Positions 44,701-55,000 of a DNA stretch of 64,000 nt are shown here, in pieces. A model generated the notes under the pieces. That model did not search any database. It was not told where the DNA came from and saw only the letters and a list, made by a program, of their open reading frames with translations. Position 1 is the stretch's first letter. Every line of letters begins with the position of its first letter. Made by a program: the position numbers and the translations under genes. The DNA comes from Pirellulales bacterium. GTDB taxonomy: Bacteria; Planctomycetota; Planctomycetia; Pirellulales; Thermoguttaceae. The stretch lies in contig JAFGRD010000042.1 of the NCBI GenBank assembly GCA_016935315.1, positions 25,746-89,745 on the forward strand. Direction: 5' to 3'.

Positions 44701-47700
44701 ACGCGGCCAAGACCTCGTAATCGCCCTCGGCCAGGTTCGCATGGCCCACCCTCACTTGCGTGCCGTGCAGCCCCTTGTTGTCGACGATCAACTCATCGGG
44801 CGAAGTAAAGACCCCATCGTCGTTCAGGTCGATGTACACGACGCTACCGTCGTCGCTGGCACTGGCCAGCGTGAACTCACCGGCCGGAACCAGCGGATTC
44901 GCGCCAATGTGCAGCGTACCGCGCCAGACGGCAGCGAAATCATCAGCGCCGGTCACGCCGCCGCTGCGGGCATTCGACTCGTCCGTCTGATAATTCAACC
45001 CCGTGGTGAGCACCGTGGTCGCACCCGGCGTGGTGGTCAACAACCCGGTTCCGGAGCCAATCGGATCCAGCAGGGCATTCAGCCCGGCCTCGTCGAGCAA
45101 CGGCTGATTGTACCACTGCTCGACCAGGGCGTTTTCCAGGGTGCCGCTGGCCGCGGGGCCCTCAAGGCTGAACACGCCGCCGGCCAACTCGACCGGCCGT
45201 CCGGCGAGTGTCGCCACCGACGCGGGCTGGAACGTGCCGTCCTCGACCTTCCAGCGGGCGTTTTCCATGTTCAGCGGTGCAGCCGGCAACATCCACGTGC
45301 TCGAACCCGTCTTCGAGATCACCACTTCGGCCAAGTTGGCGTTGATGGTGCCGTAGTCGGTCGGCGCCATGGGATTGAAGCCGACCGCCGTCGCGCCCGG
45401 ATCGATCTCCGTGGAAGTGAAGCTCATTCCGCCGGCGAAGGCACCGGTGGTCGTCAGGTTGCCGTTGACCATCGTCAATGCGCCGAAGGGCGCGGCCGTG
45501 TGCGTATTGGCCTCCAGCACCGAGCTTTCCAGCACCGTAATGTCGATGCCCGCCGTGTTGACCGGCACCGAAGAAAACTGGTTGGTGAAGTTGCTAATGT
45601 GCTGGGTCGCGTTGGCGCCGCCGGTTCCACCGCTGAAACCGATGTAGGCCATGTCACTGCCGACCAGCGTCGGGATGTCAACGCCCGTATACATCGTGCT
45701 GTAGGTGGCGCCGGTGGTCAGATCTTCCAGGGCGACGTTGACATTGTAGCCGTCGTAGATGACGCTGGTGTGGATCACGTTGCCGCTGAGCAGGCTCACC
45801 GGGCTGGTGGGTCGGCGATCGCCGATCGCACCGTTGGTGCCGAGGTCCAGGTCGCTGCGTGCCTGCCAGAGGTTCAACAACACGGCCGCGCTGTCGCTCA
45901 TACCGCCGTAGCCGCGGCTGCCGCCGCCGCCGCCCAGCGCGTTCAGCCCCGCTGCGTTGTTCTGGACAACCAGGGCCGCACCGTCCGCCGGGTCCGCAGT
46001 GCCATCGATGAGTTGATAATCGAACTCGACGTGGAACGCTCGGATGTCCTGCGGATCGTTGTAAAAGGCGCTGGTGGCCTGGCTGTTGGCCGCGGTCGTG
46101 ATCTCCAGCACCGAGGTAACCGGATCGATGCCGGGCACTCCTTCCGGAGTCTCCACGTTGCGATTCAGCGTGAAGTTGCTGCCGTCGCCGAATCCGGCAA
46201 TGTCGCCGGGGATACCGCCGCCGCCGTCGCCGATCTGCAGCCGGCCGCCGGCCAAGGTGACCGGAGCGCCGCCCAGCTTCTCGCCGCCGATCATCGTCAG
46301 CGTGCCGCCGTTGATCGTGACCGGAAGCCCACCCATGGGAGTGGTGCCCTCAAGCTCGAGCATACCGTCGTCAACCCGCCAACTGGCGCTGGCACTCAGG
46401 TTGTCCGGCTGGACGCCGAGGGTCCATGTCCCCGGGCCGACCTTCGCAATCTCGACCGGGGCGTTGTTGGCATTGATGGTTCCGTAGTTGGTAGGCACCC
46501 GAGGATCGAGACCGACCGAGGTGGCGCCGAAGGCGATCGTCGTGCTGGCAAAGCTGATTCCGCCCTTCTCGGCGCCCATGGTGGTCAGCACGCCGCCGTC
46601 CTCCAGGGTCAAGGGGCCGAACAACGCAGTACCGTCGGTAATCGCGTTGAGCGTTGAAGGCGCGCTGACCGAGATGGCAGTCGTTTGCAGGTCGATCGCG
46701 TAGGAAGCCAAGGCGTTGGTGAAGTTGCTGATGAACTGATCGGCGTTCTCCCCGCCGGTGGCTCCCGTAAAGCCGACGTACGCGGTGCTGCCGCCGACCT
46801 GCCCCTGGATATCCACTGCCCAAGACGCGCTGGACGTGGCACCGGTCACCGTGTCTTGCGAGTCCACCCGCAAGGTCGTTCCGTCGTAGCGCACCGTATT
46901 GTGGATCACGTTGGTGCTGGCCAGGTCGAGATTCCCCGTGGCCTGGAAGGGCGTAGTAACGGTGCCGTTGCTCAACAACCCGTATCCCCGCACGTTGGGT
47001 TCGTAAATGTTGAACACCAATCCGGTGCTGGGGGTGATGCCGGAGTAGCCTATGCCGCCGCCGGCCCCGCCGATGGCGAATTCTGCGCTGGGACTATTAT
47101 GGAACACCATCACCATGCCGTCGGCCGGCTGGCCACCGCTGAAGCCGGCCATCTGGTAGTCGAATTCATAGGTGAACGCCGTGACGTCCTGCGGCGTCGT
47201 GTAAAAGGCGCTGGCAGCCTGGTCGTTGATCGCCGAAGTCAATTGCAGCGTTCCCGCAGTGATCGCAGGTATCTCCGGAGGGGTGCTGGCGGCGCGGTTG
47301 AGCTGGAAGCTGCTCCCGTCGCCGAATCCGGTGATGTCGCCGGGATCGCCGAACGCCCCACCGTCAATGGTCAGCATTCCGCCGGCCAGGTTGACCTGAG
47401 TGGAGCCGCCCAAGGGAGCCGGGCCGGTCGATCTCAGCTCGCCCTCGGCGACCACAAAGGTCGTGCCGGCGGCCGAGATGCCGCTGCCCGTCGAATCGTC
47501 CAAGGAGAGGGTGCCGGCGCCGAGCTTGGTAATCGTACCGGCCGCGGCCGTCAACGACGTGGCGCTCAGGCCCGCGCTGGTATTGATCGTGGCATTGCCC
47601 AGGGTGGTCACGGCACCCAACGTGCCGGACGCGGCGGTCACCGTCGCATCGTTGCCGATTTGCAGCGTGGCGTCCGGGGCCAGCGTGAGCCCTTGCGCAA

Positions 47701-48739
47701 CGTTCACCGCGGCACGGGCGCCCAAGCTGAGACTCGTCGCCGACGCGAAGTTGGCCGTGTGGCCGACGGTCAGTGACAGGTCGTCAGCAACCGAGACACC
47801 GCCGCCAGTGACTTCCAGCAGGAACGCGGATGCGTCCGCCGTGCCGACCGACACGACGCCGGACGGGATGTTGGCAATCGTATTGATGTCCGGATAAGTC
47901 GGCGGAGCACCCAACCAGGCCGGTACCGTCCAGTCCCCCAACGCCGTGCCGTTCCAGGTGAGAATGGGGGCTTTGGCATACGTGAAGTTCGTGATTTCCT
48001 GCAAGGCGTTGGCCCCGCCGGTCCCGCCGGTGAAGCCGACGTACGCGGTGCCTCCCGGGAAGAGCAACGGCAAATCGCTGGCATCGCCCATCGTGGAAAA
48101 CGTGTCGCCGGTCGTCAGATCTTCCAGATCCAGGTAGGCGTTCGTGCCGTTGAACGTAATCGTCGTGCGAATCGTGTTGCCGCTGGCGAGGTTGACCGGT
48201 GCGGTCGCCTGAAAAGCCTCGAAATTGCCGGTCGCCGCGACCTGCACATCACTTCCTGAAGCCCCAGCGGCGTACGGGTAGATGTTGAAAGCGAATCCGG
48301 CACTCGTGACCAGCGGATCGAAGGGATCCAGCGTGCCGTTGTAGCCGCGAGCCCCGCCGGTGGTTCCCATGGCGTTCAGCCCGTCGTTCTGCAGAACGAA
48401 GACGATGCCGTCCGCCGGCACGTCAGTTGTGTAGTCGAGCAGCGTGTAATCGAACGACGCTTGAAAGGTGCTCATGTCCTGCGGAGTGTTGTACCAGACG
48501 GCCGTGCCCTGGTTACCCGTCGGCGCTAAGACCGTCCCGGCGTTGGTCATGTGCAGGACTTCCGTGTCGACAAAGGCCGGCATTCCCTGGGTCGCCGCGT
48601 CCGGACTGGACAACGTCGTGTAGTTCGCACCTCCGTTGAACCCGACAATGTCGGCACGCAGGGTCGGTGCGATAGCCAGCCCGATGCCGATCACAGTGAA
48701 AATCATCAACCACGCCGTACTCGTTTTCTTCGCTCGCAT
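41753..48739 (-). CDS. Giant PEP-CTERM surface protein with four lectin-like domains, PA14 and dockerin
   Basis: 2328 residues from ATG 48739, decided by GGAGG 7 nt upstream (frame runs to 48853). Signal peptide ~1-29. Four L-type-lectin-like domains recur at ~50-255, 480-680, 850-1055 and 1725-1915, each with PADGxxxVxxN, a glycine-rich RGYNG/RGYGGM loop and ending TAYVGFTGGTGGANA. Between them are beta-strand repeats of autotransporter-like type and one PA14-like domain (~1210-1365; FTLASASDDGSVVYIDLNDD). A double dockerin sits near 2120-2185 (PGDTDGSRFVNGIDI, GDFDGNQLVNGLDIQAIL). The C-terminus VVPEPGTLALLASGLLALGL plus RRRRR is a PEP-CTERM sorting signal. Probably an exported glycan-binding adhesin or matrix protein. 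A strong hairpin terminator follows. Confidence 0.88.
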   Translation of the reverse strand: MRAKKTSTAWLMIFTVIGIGLAIAPTLRADIVGFNGGANYTTLSSPDAATQGMPAFVDTEVLHMTNAGTVLAPTGNQGTAVWYNTPQDMSTFQASFDYTLLDYTTDVPADGIVFVLQNDGLNAMGTTGGARGYNGTLDPFDPLVTSAGFAFNIYPYAAGASGSDVQVAATGNFEAFQATAPVNLASGNTIRTTITFNGTNAYLDLEDLTTGDTFSTMGDASDLPLLFPGGTAYVGFTGGTGGANALQEITNFTYAKAPILTWNGTALGDWTVPAWLGAPPTYPDINTIANIPSGVVSVGTADASAFLLEVTGGGVSVADDLSLTVGHTANFASATSLSLGARAAVNVAQGLTLAPDATLQIGNDATVTAASGTLGAVTTLGNATINTSAGLSATSLTAAAGTITKLGAGTLSLDDSTGSGISAAGTTFVVAEGELRSTGPAPLGGSTQVNLAGGMLTIDGGAFGDPGDITGFGDGSSFQLNRAASTPPEIPAITAGTLQLTSAINDQAASAFYTTPQDVTAFTYEFDYQMAGFSGGQPADGMVMVFHNSPSAEFAIGGAGGGIGYSGITPSTGLVFNIYEPNVRGYGLLSNGTVTTPFQATGNLDLASTNVIHNTVRYDGTTLRVDSQDTVTGATSSASWAVDIQGQVGGSTAYVGFTGATGGENADQFISNFTNALASYAIDLQTTAISVSAPSTLNAITDGTALFGPLTLEDGGVLTTMGAEKGGISFASTTIAFGATSVGLDPRVPTNYGTINANNAPVEIAKVGPGTWTLGVQPDNLSASASWRVDDGMLELEGTTPMGGLPVTINGGTLTMIGGEKLGGAPVTLAGGRLQIGDGGGGIPGDIAGFGDGSNFTLNRNVETPEGVPGIDPVTSVLEITTAANSQATSAFYNDPQDIRAFHVEFDYQLIDGTADPADGAALVVQNNAAGLNALGGGGGSRGYGGMSDSAAVLLNLWQARSDLDLGTNGAIGDRRPTSPVSLLSGNVIHTSVIYDGYNVNVALEDLTTGATYSTMYTGVDIPTLVGSDMAYIGFSGGTGGANATQHISNFTNQFSSVPVNTAGIDITVLESSVLEANTHTAAPFGALTMVNGNLTTTGAFAGGMSFTSTEIDPGATAVGFNPMAPTDYGTINANLAEVVISKTGSSTWMLPAAPLNMENARWKVEDGTFQPASVATLAGRPVELAGGVFSLEGPAASGTLENALVEQWYNQPLLDEAGLNALLDPIGSGTGLLTTTPGATTVLTTGLNYQTDESNARSGGVTGADDFAAVWRGTLHIGANPLVPAGEFTLASASDDGSVVYIDLNDDGVFTSPDELIVDNKGLHGTQVRVGHANLAEGDYEVLAAFYERGGGDVMEVRGLPGWTNPADQAAVDALWGNMIEINPGDPLQAGLWSTGDMVVDYRDSLDASSVELTVTGDSTLAPVTDLSAVFGPLTMVNGTLTTSGAPLGITMASTAIDPAATAIGFNPQVTTQLSVIDGQGTSAVISKYGGGDLVLDQENVNLEAATFNAVGGRLIGVPSAVAKANPFNAAGLRISGGEIVLAARNTGEDVTYYDAVTVEANGVLTGGTGGFGVGAPGPVTVTVGSAAKPLTVNNATLQLRSTDDYTLNVGGPIAGPGGVEVVGGQVNFSGGGSATELTLVGGQATLSANLGAGVMTLDGGTADTGAHRFDVSDNLRVAPNTFYADGTNTFGVTGADLGTEQDLVLNGGVLRIQADYIGGDIYGFGDGSEYTFSGSANLIAEDELQICYDFSQTGNVFFNTKQDVNNFRAEFDYSMVAHSGTPADEWSFIIQNNAAGPAATGSRGYGGMTESVGVRFNFWNTSDVHLGTNGALDAGQPTAPIDVRLTNPIHMVMDYHEGTLVVGMEDLVTAQTFSTSYVIDIATTIGATDGLGYFGFGGGTGGAWADLRVTNFTNALNPAPIVAESANFLVVSDSTIELAHGETTLGDLYIEDGVTVTLTGAAPAFANVSGGAVASIVGDVLVRDTLSPGGSVGTLNVNGSLELSDDATYLCELSQSGNDLATATGDIWLAGTLSLKALSMVPPASPDPDSPKPGPWGDSSVTIMSVSDVGEPAIGWWFEYEPAAGDHVGYGVFATDGGANGQPVTYNEKSVVVDILQAAPGDTDGSRFVNGIDIQNILAANKFGRLDVVADWTEGDFDGNQLVNGLDIQAILAANLFGMQDPYAAMDPGKSADGGEVSLVVVPGEGVYLDTKGVSINSYVLTSDSSVFTGEPADNLGLFTEDTDGRVSGGWGFALNGVHFLGDILGSDGSQAVDLLQDLGMTYTIDNAKGTFTANLIVVPEPGTLALLASGLLALGLLWRRRRRAA

Positions 48740-48884
48740 CTTCGCACCTCCACGTACCATAGGAGCAGTAAAAAAATGGCAACATCTCCGGGCACCATGC
48801 CCTTGGGCTTCCCGTCCACGGAACCGGCTCAACCGATCCAGTCCGAAAATCAAGAAATCCCCCTCTAACTCTATCCTTTACCAG

Positions 48885-48930
48885 ATTCCGGAAAAATTAC
48901 AAGCGTTCGCGGACATATTCCGAAAAATTT
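48885..48930. repeat. Spaced direct repeat upstream of the four-lectin gene
   Basis: ATTCCGGAAAAATT (48885-48898) and ATTCCGAAAAATTT (48917-48930) repeat at 32-bp spacing, about three helical turns, 150-190 bp before ATG 48739. The AT-rich setting suggests the promoter region; it could be a regulator site. Confidence 0.35.
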
Positions 48931-49023
48931 CTCTAACTCGGCCATGCCAACCACCCGTTCTGGTAGCTGCCTATGCCCTGTAATACGTATTCTCTTTGGG
49001 CTGGACCGAAAAACACGGGCCGG

Positions 49024-52000
49024 TCAGCGGTCGTGCTTCTCCAGCAGCCCCTGGTGCTCTTCCGAGACAATCGCCTGCTTCCCGGCGTCTCTTTCACCTC
49101 GGCTTGTCCGCGGCAACTCAAACCACCAGTCGGCCTGATCGGAGTCGAAGGGGCTCGTCGGCGTCTTTATGTTCTGCGTCTTCGAGTCGCCCTCGATGGA
49201 TCTCTCCTGCAACAGACCTGTTCCGTCCGCCGACAGGCTCTTCAATGCGGCGTCCGGCACGTTTGCCGTCGCTTCCGCAAGCGAAGTGCCGAACTCCGGA
49301 TCCGAGCCCTCAGCGGCTTTCCCGCCCGGCACCGTGATCAGCTTCAACGCGTTGAGGAAGTGTGTCTGGTTGTTCCGTGCGATCAGCATGTCGGTCGCGT
49401 TGACGCGCGCGTCGTGGTTGAAATCGTAGGGGAAATCGATGGGAGCCGGGTTGAGGAAGTTGCGGGGGTTGTTGCGGGACAGGAGCATGTCCGAGGCATT
49501 GACTTTTGCGTCGGATGTCGAGTTGCCGGCCTCGCCGGGAGCGCTGCCGAAGTAGAACACGTCGGGCGTCGCCAACCGCGTGTCGTCCGTGGCCAGCACG
49601 GTCACTTGCAGCCACTGTTTGCCGACCGCGTAGTCGGGCCAAATGATGGTGACTCGAGCCGATCCGCCCTCGCCCTCAGCCGGCCGCACGGTGATGACCG
49701 TGGGGCTGGCAGCGGCGCCCCAACTGCCGGGGTCGTTGCTGTTGCCCAGGCGGAACTCGAAATCGTCGCTGCCGAGTGTGACGAACTCCGAGAGACCTTC
49801 GATGTCGACCATCACGCCGTTGAGCCCGCGGCTGTAGCTGGAGTAGTTGGCGAACGTGGCCGTCTGGCCCGGCAGCAGAGCCGCCTTGTCGGTTGCCACG
49901 GCCTGATCGTCTTGGGCATTGGCGGCCGCGTTGTTGCCGTCGAAGGCGCTGTGGTTGTAGAAGATGTGCCGGCCGACGATCCGCGCGGTCGTCAGCAACG
50001 GGACGGTGCCGGGCGTGGGCGGCGCGGGCTGCCAGCCGGCCGCGTCGTGCCCCCATGCGTCGTCGGCGGCACGATTGAGCGACTGTCCCGTCCCGTCGGC
50101 CTCCACCGGCCAGGGCGACTCGTCGTCGTAGTCGATCTCGTCTTCCAATAGGCGCGGCGTGAAGTACGGCTCATCCAGCGGGGGCGCATCGGGGCGCTGC
50201 AATTGGACGCGCTCGCCGCCGTTGTCCAACAAGTCGTCGTAACCGCCCACCAGCCGCACCGACTCGTCGATCCCATACTCCGTGCGGAAGGCCGTCAGCC
50301 TGTCGGTATCGGCCGGGTCGAACGGCACGACGACCAGGACTTCGTACGGGTCGAGCAGGGTGGCGTCGGCGAAGTCGAAATCGATGCCCTGGCGAATGCG
50401 CCAACCCGTCAGGTCCACCGTGTCGCCCGTGGTGTTGTAGATCTCGACGAACTCCAGGTCGTCCGGACCGAGTGTGCCGTTCGGGTTGTAGTGTACTTCG
50501 CTGAGGATCACCGGTCCGACGCGGGGGCCGCTGTTGGCGCCAGCGATCGGGTCGAGCGTGGGCCAACTCATGGGATACAGACCACCCGTGCCGTTGGGCC
50601 AGCGGCCGAACGATTCGCCGTTGGCGGCCGCCGGGAACGCGACGTGGTCGGCGAAGTGCGTCAGGTTGCCGGCGGCGTCGGCCTTCATCAGCCAGACGTC
50701 GTCGCCGTGGGCGCCGTTCAAGGCGAAATCGTTCGGACCCGGATTCATCGGATTCGGGTTGAAGTCGTCTTCGTCGAACACGACGTAACCGCCGGCCGGG
50801 ATGCTCGTGCCGTCGGGAATGCGGAACTTCTTGTAGTCGCCGTTGCTCGGATTCGACGCCCAGCCCCAGCGATCGCTGAGATACCAGCCGCCCACGTCGA
50901 TGGCGGCGGCGGTCGGGTTGTGCAGCTCGATCGTATCGGTCAAGGGCGGGTCGGTGTGCGTAAGGACCTCGTTGATCACCACGCCGAGCTCCGGTTCGGC
51001 ATCGGCGCCGGGCGTTCCGCCGTAGCGGACACTGGAGTTCCAGTTGCTGCCCAGGTTGTAGCTGCCCGCGGGATCGACCAAGATCAACGTGGCGCCTTTG
51101 CCGTCGGCTCGACCCGGCCAATCGCTGGCGTCGTTGTAATGGAAATCGAGGATCGCCCGTCCCGCGCCGTCCTGGAGCAGGATCGCCTCCCCGTCGTTGG
51201 CCAGCAGCAACTCGTACTGGCCGGCCAAGGGGACCGCGGTGCCGTACCGGGCCTCGAAGGCCGTGATGTTGCTGGCAATCACGACGTATTGGCCGGGCGA
51301 CAGCTCGCGCACGTCGGCGGTGGTGAAGTCGAAACGAACACCCGCCACGAACTCGACCCCCACCAGGCTGACCGTCTCGCTGCCGATGTTCTTCAGCTCG
51401 ACAAACTCGAAGTCGTCCGAGTCGAACGTGGGGTCGATCGCCAATTCGGCGGCGGTCGGATCGTACGGGTTGTAGTTGATCTCGGTAACGGCCAACTCGG
51501 GCAAAGGCGAGAGCACAAACGTAGCCAAGGTCGGGGCGCTCCAACTCGAGCCGTTCTTGGTTCGGGCAATCACCCGCGTGTTGTCCTGCAGCGCGATGCC
51601 CTCGCCGGAGCTGCCGCCCTGATCGATCGTGGCCAACAGTTCCAGGTTGAAGCTCAGATCACTGCTGGTCAGGTTGGCCTGGTGCACTTCCACGGCCAGC
51701 ACGTTCTGGCCGTCGTTCAACAGCGAGAGGTTCGTCACCGGGTATTCGTAGAAGGTCGACTCGTCGCCGCCGCTGATGGCTGACGATGCGAACGTACTGT
51801 AGAGAACAGTCCCCTCGTCCATGTTGCTGCGGGCGACCTCCTGCCCGTTGAGATAGACTACGGCGCCGTCGTCTCGCACCAGCCGCGCGGTCAAGGAGGT
51901 CACGTCCGAAGCGTCGGCGACCTCGAAGGTATGGCGGAAGTAGGTCGTCGTATACTTATTGCGGTCGTCAGTGCCGAAGTCGACCACGGTGGCTTCGTCG

Positions 52001-55000
52001 CCGTCGCCATAGCCAAACTCGGCCGTGCCGGAATCCCAGGCACTGTCGTTGAAGCCGGGTGCGCGCCAAGCGGTCTGCTGATTGGAGCCGTCGTCGAGAT
52101 ACCTCCAATCCGAACCGGCCGGCACGAGCGAGACCTCAATGGTGCCGGTGGACGAATAGACCGACGCGCCGGCAGATACGCCTCCCCCGGCCAATCGCGG
52201 ATCGGAGCCGTCAAGCGTATAGTACACGGTGCCCGGCGGCTCGGTCATGGTCAGCTCGAAACCGGGCGCGATAATGCCGCCGTCCTGGCTGAATTCGGGT
52301 GGCGTGGCAAACTGCGTGTCCATCCAGGCGGCACGCTGCTCGATCCAGCCCTTCATCCAATTCACTTCCTCTTGCCACGTCTGGCCGACGAACCAGTTGG
52401 GCCACAACTCTACACCCAGGATGTTCCATTTCTGGAAGTTCCTTGCCTGCGACTCGGTGATTTCGGCGGCGGCCGTGTCGACGTCGGCCAGCAGCTTGGC
52501 GGTCGAGAGCTCGTTCTGGCGGAGCTCGTGCCAGCGATCGGCCAGGCGTTGTTCGAAATCGGGGTCCTCGAAGAGACGGCGCCAGTAGGGATAGTCGTAG
52601 TCGCCGCAGTAGTTGTTATACCAGCCGGCAGGGTCCCAGCCGCCGTTGTAGTCGGCGTTGCCCAGCGACAGGTTGTAATCCCAGACCGGGCCCATCTTGA
52701 TCTTGCCTTCCCGGTCCTTGTGGTAGTATGTGCTCAGCCGGAACCCGTCGATGTTCTTGCACAGTTCCACGATGATCCAGTGGTCGATCCAGGAATCGAC
52801 GTCGATGTACTTGGCATAGCCGTTGACCGGATCGCGATAGTTCGGCCCGTAGAGAACTGACTCGAACTCGTTGATGTACCCTTCGAGATAGGCTTGCTGT
52901 TGCGGGGTGATCTCGCTGGCGTCGGGCTCGACGTGCCGCAACTCCTGCCCCCGGCTGGTGTACCAAGGCTGATCGCCCGCTCCCGCCTTGTCCTTCTTCC
53001 AGATGTAGCCTCCGGTGACCTCGGGCGCCTCGTTGTCGGAGGGCGTCAGCGCGGCGATGTCCACGCGATCCGAGTCGCGTTTGATCTTCTCCATGAAGAC
53101 GTACGTGCCAACGTAGTCTTCCGGATACCGGATCTTCCCGCCGCCGAGGTTCACAAACACCTCGCAGAAGCGAACGCGGGGTGCATACTGGCCGATGTCG
53201 TTGCTCCAACTGTACGCCAGGTAGTTCCGCATCAGCGTCTTGTCGGAGTAGGGGCCCTGAATGACCCAGTCGGATTCGGCCGGCATACCAAACAGCGAGA
53301 CGGCCAGGTCGTCGGCTGCCGCGGCCGCAATGGGAGCCGTGTCCTGGTTGCCTTCGGCCCAGGTCTCGAAGGCGTATTGCTTCTTGGGGAATCCCTGCGA
53401 GGTCTGCCCGCGAATCCTCAGCCCGGAGCGGCCGGCGAACTCGGGCAAATCGGTGATCCGTGCCCGCCCGTCGCCTCCCGTTTCGATGAACACCGAAATG
53501 GCCGGCGTCAGCAGCGTGTCACTGAGGCTAAGACCGTAGGTGTCCAGCACGATCAACGGCACGTCGGAATTGAAGTTGGCGACCGACGTGTCCAGGAAGA
53601 TGTAGCCGTGGCTAACGACCGGCCCCAGGGCGCGGCCCGGTTCGATCGTTCGGGCGCGGACGCGGGTCGTCGTGCCGACCCAGATCGGCGACTCATAAAC
53701 CGACGACGACTCGGTAGGAATCGAGCCGTCGGTCGTGTAGTGGATCACCGCGCCCGCCGAATCAGCCGTCAAGGCCAAGGAGAACGAGTTGACGTACGTG
53801 CCGCTCTCGTGAGAGAACCCCGGCGCTTCCGACGGGGCCTCGGAGCCGACTTCGTTGGGTGCTCCCGGCGTGGGTGTGGTGAAGTAGGCTTCCACCTCCG
53901 GCTGGATCGACTGCGCCGCGGTGCCCGTCAACTCCGGCAGAACCAGGAAATCGTCGTCCGCGGCCGTGATGTTCAGGCCGTGAATCGCCAACACGTTTTC
54001 GCCCGGCTGAAGCAGCCCCCGTCGCGCGGTCAGATCGAAGTCTTCGTAAGCGATCGTATCGCTGGCCGCGCCGAACGCAACTTCGATGTTGTCCAAGTCG
54101 GCGTCGACGTAGAGACCGCCTGTGCGCCCCGAGAATTCGACCCGCGACTCGTACGGCTCGAAGCCCGGGATTAGCACGTCGTTGATCGCCACCACGGGCG
54201 TGCCGGAGATGTTAGGAGTCAGCGTCACCGTTACCCGGGCACCGCCGGGCGCTTCGACCAGTTCCACGTGCGCGTGATGAAACACGCCGGCATCGAGGTC
54301 AATCTGTCCATTGGACAACGTGACGTTGAACACCTCTCCCCCGTTGTAATGGACGGAGACGTCGTTCACGCCGGAGGACTCCGGATAGAGATCGAAGCCT
54401 ACGGCAAACGCGCCCGGCACGTTCGGCTCTTCGCTGGCGTAGCTGCCGTCGGTGCCTGGGCCGCTGTCGCCGTAAGTCGATGTCGGCAGCAGCAGGAAAG
54501 AAAAACCGTCGGCCGGGGAGTTGTTGCTGTGCAGACGGAAGTCGAAATCGGCCACCACCCGCGGCGCCGCTCCCGCATGGACCCGGTCGAACGTGATCCG
54601 GTTGACGTTGCCGCCCGTGTCGTCGTGGATCAGTCGCAGGAAGCTGCCCGTGGGCCCGCCGGAAACCACCTCGGCGCCCGGTGGGCTGCCGTAACTCGAA
54701 GGGGTATACGCCGTGCCGCCGCCGTCGAAATCCTGCGACATGGTCGTGCTGACCGGTTGGCCGTGCTCGGCCGTGGCGGTCGAATCCCATGACGGCGATA
54801 TCGGTGCGTTGCGCCGGACGACCTCCGTGCCGTTGAGATAGGCGACAAAGCCGTCGTCATATTTCATCCGCAGCAGCAGCGACTCGAACGCCGCGGGATC
54901 GTCCACCTGGAACGGAACCCGCGTGTAGCACGATGCGTTGATGCCGTGCATCGCGCCGTCGACGTCCCGACCGATCAAATCGTCGTAGTCCGTTCCCGCG

